Assembly (NCBI GenBank): GCA_964355675.1
Contig: CAYHEC010000025.1
Location: forward strand, 1 to 46,496
Reading direction: 5' to 3'
Length of the DNA: 46,496 nt
Origin: CAMBDS01 sp964355675
GTDB lineage: Bacteria > Electryoneota > AABM5-125-24 > Hatepunaeales > Hatepunaeaceae
The notes beneath the pieces were generated by a model that did no database searches, was not told where the DNA came from, and saw only the letters and a list, made by a program, of their open reading frames with translations. The translations under genes were made by a program, and so were the position numbers. Shown in pieces: positions 40,039 through 46,496 of the stretch; positions within the stretch are counted from its first letter, which is position 1; each line of letters starts with the position of its first letter.

Positions 40039-41459
40039 AAATCTACACAACAACCTTTGCAAGCCTGGTCACGTTTCTCTTTGTTTTAAGTGTTGGAAAT
40101 CTTGAAGCCAAAAGCTATAAAACTTACAATGACGTTCCAGTTCCACCTATAGAATGGAAGGCTTCTAAATTCGATGAATTTGCTATTTCAAATGGGCTGA
40201 CAGGAGTCGTCGTCGAAGACCATGAAGTGCCGCTGGTCAATTTTTATCTTCTGCTTCCATCCTCACCAGATCCAGCGGACAAGGTCGGACTTGCTGACTA
40301 CGCTACGTGGGTACTTAGAAATGGTGGAAGTACGAATGTGACGGCAGATTCGCTGAATGAGTTGATCGAATTTAAAGCTGGCTCCATCGGAATTTGGGGT
40401 GGTGAGGAATATGTAGGCATTTGGGGTAACTGTTTGTCAGAAGATTTGCCGCTGTTTCTCTCTTTGACGAGCGATCTTCTTTACCATCCAGCTTATCCGG
40501 CAGATAAACTCGACCTGTGGCGCTCTACTTCATTGGAAGATATTCGACGTCGCAATGATGAGCCTCGTGGAATAGCTCGTCGAGAATTGATGAAGCTTCT
40601 CTACGCCGGCCACACTATGAGTGCTGAGGCAAGCACTGCTTCGATCAATTCGATTAGTCGTGATGACCTGCTCAACTATCACCGCGCGTTCGTCAGGTCT
40701 GACGGTGCAGTTGTCGGATTCTCTGGCGACATTAACTTAGCAACGGCGAAAACGCTGGCAGAGAAAGAATTTGGGAGTTTGAAGCGAGGTGACAAGCCGG
40801 TCACAAAGCTCCCGCCGGTCGGACCAGCTCCCCAGCCGGGCGTCTATTACGCGTACAAAGATATCAACCAGGCATTTATTTCGGTCGGTCATCGATCTAT
40901 TCAATACAGCGATCCGCGTCGCTATGCCGCGGAAATCATGAATTATGTATTGGGTGGCGGAGGCTTCCAGTCGATTCTGATGAAGAAAATTCGGGTCGAT
41001 GCAGGCTTAAGTTACGGTGTGGGAACTGCAATCGACGCACCAGTGGGCGTAGATGGCACGTTTCGCGGCTCGACTTCGACGCGACTTGACCAATCTGGCC
41101 GGACGCTGGCGATATTGAACGAAACAATCGCTAACTTTGTCCAGAATGGACCAACCAGAGAGGAATTTCAACAAGCAAGAGACGCTTATGTCAACAGCTT
41201 TGTCTGGCGGACAGAATCCCCGGGTAATGTACTCGGGCAGACAGTTTACTATAAATGGCGTGGACTGCCACTTGATACTCCTCAACGAGATTTTGCCGCG
41301 TATCAGAAACTGACCTACGAAGAGGTTGTTTCTGCGGCTAAAGAACTGATTCATCCCGATCAGATGGTGTTAGTAATCGTAGGAAATCGTGAGAAGATGG
41401 ACCGACCTCTTGAAGATTTTGGACCGGTGAAAGCTATTGATCTGGATTCGGTGAAATAG
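40035..41459 (+). CDS. M16-family non-catalytic partner
   Basis: 474 residues, signal peptide about 1-25. M16 fold (NGLTGVVVEDHEVPLVNFYL, later YVLGGGGFQSILMKKIRVDA), but at the zinc-motif position the sequence is LADYATWVL instead of HFLEH, so no catalytic site. Such proteins pair with an active M16 subunit as heterodimers, here the upstream gene. Coupled by ATGA overlap. Confidence 0.9.
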   Translation: MKIYTTTFASLVTFLFVLSVGNLEAKSYKTYNDVPVPPIEWKASKFDEFAISNGLTGVVVEDHEVPLVNFYLLLPSSPDPADKVGLADYATWVLRNGGSTNVTADSLNELIEFKAGSIGIWGGEEYVGIWGNCLSEDLPLFLSLTSDLLYHPAYPADKLDLWRSTSLEDIRRRNDEPRGIARRELMKLLYAGHTMSAEASTASINSISRDDLLNYHRAFVRSDGAVVGFSGDINLATAKTLAEKEFGSLKRGDKPVTKLPPVGPAPQPGVYYAYKDINQAFISVGHRSIQYSDPRRYAAEIMNYVLGGGGFQSILMKKIRVDAGLSYGVGTAIDAPVGVDGTFRGSTSTRLDQSGRTLAILNETIANFVQNGPTREEFQQARDAYVNSFVWRTESPGNVLGQTVYYKWRGLPLDTPQRDFAAYQKLTYEEVVSAAKELIHPDQMVLVIVGNREKMDRPLEDFGPVKAIDLDSVK

Positions 41460-41571
41460 GTATTCACTGAACATAAAGAACGCCACAGGGTGAGACGCCT
41501 TGCACAAATTCCTACGTCAAAATAAACTAAATATTTATATAAACGCGGGCGTTTTATAGTGTTCCATTATC

Positions 41572-41603
41572 CTTGGAGGGCGGGTTTAAACCCGCCCTCC
41601 AAG
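41572..41603. repeat. 32-nt perfect palindrome (consensus CTTGGAGGG family)
   Basis: Arm CTTGGAGGGCGGGTTT and its exact complement. This is the cleanest copy of the family that also occurs at 2541-2800, 11122-11154, 18151-18337, 36131-36162 and 46371-46496. A TATAAT at 41610-41615 follows, possibly the -10 of the dehydratase gene. Confidence 0.9.
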
Positions 41604-41637
41604 AACAACTATAATATGTCCCCCGTAATAATGACCT

Positions 41638-42897
41638 ATGCCACACACAATAGCTGAAAAAATTCTTGCCTCGAAGTCCGGCCTGAAAGAAGTCGAACCG
41701 GGACAACTTGTCACAGCCCGACCCGACAAAGTCATGTCTCACGACAATGCCGGGCTGGTGATTCGCCAGTTTCGTCAGATTGGCGCGGAAAAGGTGTTTG
41801 ACCCCTCACGCATTATCATACCTCTCGATCATCGCGCTCCCGCCGAGTCAGAAAAGACGGCGACTGCTCATAAGAGTATCCGCGAGTTTGTGAAGGAGCA
41901 GGGCATCGATGCCTTTTACGATATCAAAGCCGGAATTTGTCATCAGGTAATGGTCGAGAAGGGGCATGCACTACCGGGAGAACTGATCCTTGGGACAGAC
42001 TCGCACACGACATCCTACGGCTGTCTGGGCGTCGCTTCTTCAGGGATTGGCGCAACTGAGATGGCGGCAGTCTGGGCGACCGGAGACATCTGGCTACGGG
42101 TTCCGGAAACGATCCGTGTCGAAACCAAGGGGAACTTCCGCGAAGGAGTTGCCGCGAAAGACCTTGCGTTGCATCTGCTTGGTTTGTTGACTGCTCGTGG
42201 CGCGGACTATAAATCTGTCGAATATTACGGTGAGGCTATCTCGGCTCTGTCGGTTTCGGGGCGTTTTACTCTCTGCAATATGGCAATGGAAATGGGAGCA
42301 AAGTTCGGAATTGTCCCTTACGACGTTCAGACCGAACTCTATCTTGCCAAACGGGCGAAGGGAGATTATACGCCAGTATTTTCTGATCGAGACGCTCGTT
42401 TTTGTCAAGTTGTAGAGGTTGATCTTGACAGCCTCGGTCCTCAGATAGCCTGCCCTCACCGGGTCGATAAGGTTGTTCCGATCTCTCAAGTGGCAGGGCT
42501 TAAGCTCGATCAGGTGTTGATTGGCTCCTGCACTAATGGCAGGCTTGACGACTTGCAGATTGCGGCGGATATTCTAAGTGGTAAAAAGGTATCGCCTCAG
42601 GTAAGGCTGTTGATTATCCCCGGATCGCGCGAAATACTCCTTCAAGCATTACGCACTGGTGTGATCGAGACATTAGTTGAGGCGGGTGGAGTGTTGCTCA
42701 ATCCGGGGTGCGGACCTTGCCTTGGAGCGCATCAGGGTATTTTGGCGGCAGGGGAGAGATGTCTCGCGACGACTAACCGCAACTTCAAAGGACGGATGGG
42801 ATCGGGCGAGGCTGAGGTTTATCTTAGTAGCCCGCTTGTCGCGGCGTGGGCGGCGATACTGGGTGAGATACCGGGGGAAGGAGTGTTGCTTGGCTGA
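41638..42897 (+). CDS. leuC: 3-Isopropylmalate dehydratase/homoaconitase large subunit
   Basis: 419 residues, the archaeal/LeuC2-like length, rather than the about 465 of enterobacterial LeuC. 4Fe-4S cysteines are in IGSCTNGRLDDL and NPGCGPCLGAH, with another Cys at AGICHQVM/SYGCLG. TDSHTTSYGCLG and GSGEAEVYLSSP support substrate binding. It isomerises 2-isopropylmalate in leucine synthesis, or homocitrate or a related acid; the two cannot be separated by eye. The small subunit (LeuD) is not adjacent or elsewhere in this window. Its 3' end overlaps the methyltransferase gene by 8 bp. Confidence 0.92.
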   Translation: MPHTIAEKILASKSGLKEVEPGQLVTARPDKVMSHDNAGLVIRQFRQIGAEKVFDPSRIIIPLDHRAPAESEKTATAHKSIREFVKEQGIDAFYDIKAGICHQVMVEKGHALPGELILGTDSHTTSYGCLGVASSGIGATEMAAVWATGDIWLRVPETIRVETKGNFREGVAAKDLALHLLGLLTARGADYKSVEYYGEAISALSVSGRFTLCNMAMEMGAKFGIVPYDVQTELYLAKRAKGDYTPVFSDRDARFCQVVEVDLDSLGPQIACPHRVDKVVPISQVAGLKLDQVLIGSCTNGRLDDLQIAADILSGKKVSPQVRLLIIPGSREILLQALRTGVIETLVEAGGVLLNPGCGPCLGAHQGILAAGERCLATTNRNFKGRMGSGEAEVYLSSPLVAAWAAILGEIPGEGVLLG

Positions 42898-44620
42898 TTG
42901 GACAAATCAACTCTATTATGGGGACAACCTGAATGTGCTTCGTGAGAACATCCCCAGCGATTCAGTTGACTTGATCTATCTGGATCCGCCCTTCAACTCA
43001 AATGCGAGCTATAATGTTCTTTTTGAGGAAACAGGCGGGGAGCAGTCTGCCGCACAAGTTACGGTGTTTGAAGATACTTGGCAGTGGAGAAATGAAACCG
43101 AAATCTTATATCATCAGGTAATTCAAGAAACACCAAGAAAACTCTCCGAACTTATGCAGGCATATCGACAATTTCTTGGAACGAATAATATGTTGTCATA
43201 TTTGACAATGATGGCGCCAAGAATTGCCGAGTTGCACCGTGTATTGAAGCCAACCGGGAGTATTTATCTTCATTGCGATCCGACGGCAAGTCATTTCTTG
43301 AAATTGATGATGGACGCGGCTTTTGGGACTGAGAATTTTCGAAGTGAGGTGGTCTGGAGAAGGTCTGCTGCTCATAACAAGATTTCCAAGCAATATGGGC
43401 CGATCCATGACTTGATACTGTTCTACTCTAATTCTGATACATTTACCTTCCACCCTGATTTTAGACCTTACTCCAAGGGCTATATAATTGATCGTTTTAA
43501 GTATTCCGATGAAGGGGGTTTATTTCGTTATAACAATCTGACAGGTCCTGGAACGAGGTCGGGCGACAGTGGGAAACCCTGGCGAGGTTACAATCCTTCA
43601 ATTATTGGCAGACATTGGGCAATTCCAAAATCTGTAAGATTTTTGTTGCCTGATGATGGACAAAACATGAGCAGTCAGGAGCAATTAGATTCCTTGCTTG
43701 AGACCGGATGCTTATTACTTCCGAAAAAGGAATCTGGTTATCCTATGTACAAACAATATGTTGGGCAAGGAGTGCCTTTGCAGGACATTTGGGCATTTCA
43801 ACCCAATACAAAAGGCATTCTTTATGGTACAGAAGAGTGTATCGACGAAGATGTTAAATATCTTGAAGATGAAGAGGAAAAGACCGGATTTGCAACACAA
43901 AAACCGGTCGGGTTACTTGAGCGAATTATAAGGACTTCAAGCAATGAGGGCGACGTTATTCTCGATCCCTTCTGTGGATGCGGGACTTCGATCATTGCGG
44001 CGGAGAGACTTAAAAGAAAATGGATAGGGATCGATATTACTCATTTGGCGATCACACTGATAAAGAATCGATTGAATCAGGACTTCAAACCTGATAGCAT
44101 AAATTATCAAATTATTGGAATTCCAAAAGACTTGAAGAGTGCCGAAGCGCTTGCGTTAGAGAATCGTCATCAGTTTGAATGGTGGGCAGTAGGCCTTGTC
44201 GGCGGGAGACCGGCTCAGGATAAGAAGAAAGGCGCTGACAGGGGAGTTGACGGGTATATCTACTTCTTCGATGACGGGAGTGGAATTGCAAAAAAAATTA
44301 TTATCCAAATTAAGAGCGGGTCAATATCTTCTGAAATGGTTAGGGATTTAAGAGGAACTATGGAGCGCGAAAAAGCGGTAATAGCGGCTTTTATTACACT
44401 CAAACCTCCAACGAGGGAAATGACTAAAGAGGCAGCCTCTTCAGGGATTTATCAACCGGAGTTCTATCCCCAATTTAAATTCAATCGAGTTCAAATTTTG
44501 ACTGTCGAGGAAATTTTCGCTGGTAAAGCAATCGAATATCCGAAATTGGCTCCGGATGTGACTTTCGGGAGAAGCTCAGCAAAACGAAGAAGAAGTAAGT
44601 CTCAGTTAATGTTAATATAG
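42890..44620 (+). CDS. DNA methyltransferase fused to an Mrr-type PD-(D/E)xK nuclease domain
   Basis: 576 residues from TTG 42890, chosen because AAGGAG lies six bases upstream; the frame further upstream is only the antisense-free overlap with leuC. Residues 1-425 are an N6/N4 methyltransferase: motif IV DPPF (D32-F35), then HCDPTASHFL, and motif I DPFCGCGTSI from D359. The C-terminal 150 residues carry GADRGVDGYIYF (D454) and IIIQIKSG (Q473-I-K475), the D...QxK arrangement of Mrr_cat nucleases. This suggests a single-chain restriction-modification enzyme or a modification-dependent nuclease. It sits among housekeeping genes, not on the islands. Confidence 0.88.
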   Translation: MADWTNQLYYGDNLNVLRENIPSDSVDLIYLDPPFNSNASYNVLFEETGGEQSAAQVTVFEDTWQWRNETEILYHQVIQETPRKLSELMQAYRQFLGTNNMLSYLTMMAPRIAELHRVLKPTGSIYLHCDPTASHFLKLMMDAAFGTENFRSEVVWRRSAAHNKISKQYGPIHDLILFYSNSDTFTFHPDFRPYSKGYIIDRFKYSDEGGLFRYNNLTGPGTRSGDSGKPWRGYNPSIIGRHWAIPKSVRFLLPDDGQNMSSQEQLDSLLETGCLLLPKKESGYPMYKQYVGQGVPLQDIWAFQPNTKGILYGTEECIDEDVKYLEDEEEKTGFATQKPVGLLERIIRTSSNEGDVILDPFCGCGTSIIAAERLKRKWIGIDITHLAITLIKNRLNQDFKPDSINYQIIGIPKDLKSAEALALENRHQFEWWAVGLVGGRPAQDKKKGADRGVDGYIYFFDDGSGIAKKIIIQIKSGSISSEMVRDLRGTMEREKAVIAAFITLKPPTREMTKEAASSGIYQPEFYPQFKFNRVQILTVEEIFAGKAIEYPKLAPDVTFGRSSAKRRRSKSQLMLI

Positions 44621-44647
44621 TAATTTCAATTTTAAGGAAATCCATCC

Positions 44648-44860
44648 ATGTGGCGAAATCGTATCCTGTTTGGTATTCTTATTGGCGTAGCGATGGGTCT
44701 GACCGTAGATGTTCGTCACCAAGTTCCAATCTGGGAAAACCGTGCCTTCTATGCGGTAATCTTCGCCTACTTTGCGGGTGTTGTTGCTCAGAAATACCCT
44801 GCGCCAAAATTGTCCAACGCCAAATCATTCCGTCTTCTTAAAGGCGCAGATAAATGGTAA
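44648..44860 (+). CDS. Small two-TM membrane protein
   Basis: 70 residues. TM about 5-20 (ILFGILIGVAMGLTVD) and TM about 33-48 (AFYAVIFAYFAGVVAQK), with a basic C-terminal tail. AAGGAA precedes ATG 44648. It lies 27 bp after the methyltransferase gene. No family recognised. Confidence 0.6.
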   Translation: MWRNRILFGILIGVAMGLTVDVRHQVPIWENRAFYAVIFAYFAGVVAQKYPAPKLSNAKSFRLLKGADKW

Positions 44861-44902
44861 CTTAATGATTCCCGACCGCGCGGGAATAAGGAGTACCCGA
44901 AA

Positions 44903-45193
44903 ATGGAAATAGTCACTGCACATGTACTCATTCAGGGTCATGTTCAAGGCATCGGCTTCCGGCGTTTTGTTGCTGACGTCGCTGAAGAATTGGACGTTTC
45001 AGGGATAGTCGAAAACCTTTCTGATGGTGATGTGAAGGCAATCGCTACCGGAGAACGTGCAGTTGTCGAACGGTTCATAGAACAAATCAAACTTGGAAAC
45101 GGCTACAGTATCATCGAAAAATTTACCGTTAAATGGCATAATGGCGGGAAGCTATCGGGAGAGTTCAATATAGTGACAACCCACTTGTGGTAA
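44903..45193 (+). CDS. acyP: Acylphosphatase
   Basis: Hydrolyses the carboxyl-phosphate bond of acylphosphates in the cytoplasm. 96 residues. The signature GHVQGIGFRRF contains the phosphate-binding Arg (R20), and VENLSDGDVKAIATGE contains the catalytic Asn (N39). The length is typical. The last codons overlap the HAD gene by 7 bp. Confidence 0.95.
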   Translation: MEIVTAHVLIQGHVQGIGFRRFVADVAEELDVSGIVENLSDGDVKAIATGERAVVERFIEQIKLGNGYSIIEKFTVKWHNGGKLSGEFNIVTTHLW

Positions 45194-45957
45194 AGGATCC
45201 GATCCTTCTGATCTTCGACATCGATGGCACGCTGACTGATTCTGCCGGTTTGACGCGAATCGCCCTCGAAATGGCGGCCCTTGATCTTTACGGCGTCGAG
45301 CGCACCACCAATGGCATTGCCGCTTGGGGACAGACTGACTTGAACATTTTTCAATTGATGGTCACGAATAACAGCTTGCCCATCATAGACGTTCCATACG
45401 AATTTAAATCATTCTCAAAACGCTACACTACCCGTCTGGAAGAAATACTTTTTCAATCCGATAAGCCACGACTCCACAATGGTATAAGAGAACTCCTCGA
45501 ACACATCGTAGGAGAGCCCGATCTTTATCTTGCGCTTGGGACCGGTAATATCGAAGCTACCGGCTATATGAAGCTTCGTCGTCATAAAATAGATCATTTA
45601 TTTCCAGTTGGAGGTTTTGGTTCCGATTCTTCTGACCGATCAGCATTGCTGAAGATTGCCTTGGAACGGGCAAGGACGCATTATCGTCAGACGTTTCCGG
45701 TCGGTTCCTATTGGGTGATTGGCGATACTCCGAATGATATTCTTAGCGGGAAACGGATCGCCGCTGAGACAGTAGCTGTCTGTACGGGTGCGTACAAACC
45801 AGACGAACTTGTTCGACACAGACCAACTGCGGTACTTCCTGATCTATCGAATGTAGATTACGTAATGGCGCTTATTCGCCGAGAAATCAAACCTGCCGAC
45901 GGACAAGCTACTCTATTTGAACAGGAGGTGACCGGTGAAGAGTCTGACCCGTTATAA
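45187..45957 (+). CDS. HAD-superfamily phosphatase
   Basis: 256 residues. HAD motif I DIDGT (D11, D13), cap domain about 20-95, motif II region LALGTGN, and motif IV IGDTPNDI. The core resembles phosphoglycolate-phosphatase-like hydrolases; the substrate is unknown. GTG start at 45187 overlaps the acylphosphatase stop, and its own end overlaps the YjbQ gene by 23 bp, so the three are co-translated. The Glu/Asp-rich tail is not conserved. Confidence 0.88.
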   Translation: MVKDPILLIFDIDGTLTDSAGLTRIALEMAALDLYGVERTTNGIAAWGQTDLNIFQLMVTNNSLPIIDVPYEFKSFSKRYTTRLEEILFQSDKPRLHNGIRELLEHIVGEPDLYLALGTGNIEATGYMKLRRHKIDHLFPVGGFGSDSSDRSALLKIALERARTHYRQTFPVGSYWVIGDTPNDILSGKRIAAETVAVCTGAYKPDELVRHRPTAVLPDLSNVDYVMALIRREIKPADGQATLFEQEVTGEESDPL

Positions 45958-46345
45958 GACTTTCAATACCACGAAAACTCGGGAATATATCCGGATCACT
46001 GACTGGGTAAGGGATGCTGTGCATGAGTCTGGTATTTCTGAGGGGATGGTTCTCGTTTCGGCGATGCATATCACAGCGGGAGTTTATGTCAACGACGCCG
46101 AAAGCGGTTTGATTGCCGATATCGACGAGTGGTTAGACCGACTGGCTCCTCCGGCAAATTACCGTCATCATCGAACGGGAGAAACGAATGGAGATGCTCA
46201 CTTAAAAAACCTGCTTATCGGTCACGAGGTAATTTTACCCGTCACAAATGGCGATCTCGATCTTGGTCCCTGGCAACAAGTATATTATGCGGAATTTGAT
46301 GGCAAAAGGCCGAAGCGGATTATTTTGAAAGTTATGGGCGAGTGA
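45935..46345 (+). CDS. YjbQ/UPF0047 family protein
   Basis: 136 residues. The family core is complete: MHITAGVYVNDAESGL, NGDAHLKNLLIGHEVILPVT, and NGDLDLGPWQQVYYAEFDGK. E. coli YjbQ has been reported to show weak thiamine-phosphate-synthase-like activity, but the true role is unclear. The start is GTG 45935 with AGGAGG six bases upstream. Confidence 0.95.
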   Translation: MKSLTRYKTFNTTKTREYIRITDWVRDAVHESGISEGMVLVSAMHITAGVYVNDAESGLIADIDEWLDRLAPPANYRHHRTGETNGDAHLKNLLIGHEVILPVTNGDLDLGPWQQVYYAEFDGKRPKRIILKVMGE

Positions 46346-46370
46346 GATTATCAACGAGAATGTTTCATCC

Positions 46371-46496
46371 TCTTGGAGGGCGGACTTTTAGTCCGCTCTG
46401 TGACAAGCGGGACGCTTATTCTGCCCGACAAGAGCGGACTAAAAGAGTTCGTTGATTTATTCGCTTGGGACGCCAATTCGGACAAGATTCTCTTGG
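46371..46496. repeat. Repeat cluster at the right window edge
   Basis: CTTGGAGGGCGGACTTTTAG opens a hairpin, followed by GACAAGCGGGACG. 46424-46496 is the reverse complement of 2671-2743 with two differences. The window ends within CTCTTGG of this unit. Confidence 0.88.

Noticed and set aside
42677..42889. N-terminal extension of the methyltransferase-nuclease into leuC
   Set aside because: Those 71 codons overlap conserved leuC sequence and look unlike any methyltransferase; TTG 42890 has a proper ribosome-binding site.

Overview
The window looks like a chromosomal contig from an uncultured Gram-negative bacterium, probably in or near the FCB superphylum. The evidence is a full Bat operon, a secreted protein with a FlgD-like/type IX-type C-terminal sorting domain, DUF2723 and PspC proteins, M16 peptidase pairs, and many short palindromic repeats between genes. 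I cannot assign a phylum from sequence alone. Both ends lie inside copies of a repeat that also occurs at 2560-2743, so the contig may simply stop where assembly met repeats.

Layout. 0.2-1.3 kb: rRNA pseudouridine synthase (minus). 1.5-10.2 kb: moxR, DUF58, a DUF4381-like membrane protein, batA, a batB-batC fusion, batD and batE, mostly with 4-bp stop/start overlaps, ending at a clear terminator. 10.2-13.6 kb (minus): membrane protein, solitary DNA methyltransferase, GNAT-like acyltransferase, UbiA-family phosphoribosyl/prenyltransferase. 13.7-16.5 kb (minus): sorting-domain protein and proS. 16.6-21.35 kb: NAD-dependent epimerase, HIT-like protein, and an MrfA-type helicase fused to a DEDDy-type exonuclease.

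21.5-30.84 kb is accessory DNA inserted in a tRNA-Ser(UGA) gene. The 3' part of the tRNA is repeated as a 55-bp identical copy at 26196-26250 and as a 27-bp near-identical copy at 30813-30839, which gives two tandem islands. Island 1 (about 4.7 kb) has a tyrosine integrase, two small DNA-binding-type proteins, a 660-bp gene-free stretch holding two long hairpins, a secreted C2-like protein, a DUF1508 protein, and an overlapping pair made of a three-TM protein (probably DUF6338) and a 53-residue proline-rich protein. Island 2 (about 4.6 kb) has no integrase. It carries a second C2-like lipoprotein, a toxin-antitoxin locus with two tandem antitoxin-like genes, a decayed third C2-like copy, and an Eco57I-like methyltransferase with a BsuBI/PstI-like restriction enzyme.

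31-35 kb (minus) is a pair of large glycosyltransferase-like membrane proteins, one of them frameshifted. 35.1-38.2 kb: a small membrane protein, PspC, a multi-TM protein, gpmI and DUF2203. 38.3-41.5 kb: an M16 peptidase and its inactive-looking partner. 41.6-46.35 kb: a LeuC-type dehydratase, a methyltransferase fused to an Mrr-type nuclease domain, a small membrane protein, acylphosphatase, a HAD hydrolase and a YjbQ-family protein.

The points most worth following are: (a) the 253-nt extended hairpin and the adjacent structured leader in island 1; (b) the uncharacterised three-TM/proline-rich gene pair; (c) one palindromic repeat inserted in frame in two unrelated proteins, in one case forming the linker of the helicase-exonuclease fusion; (d) the nested tRNA-Ser att copies, each followed by its own terminator hairpin.
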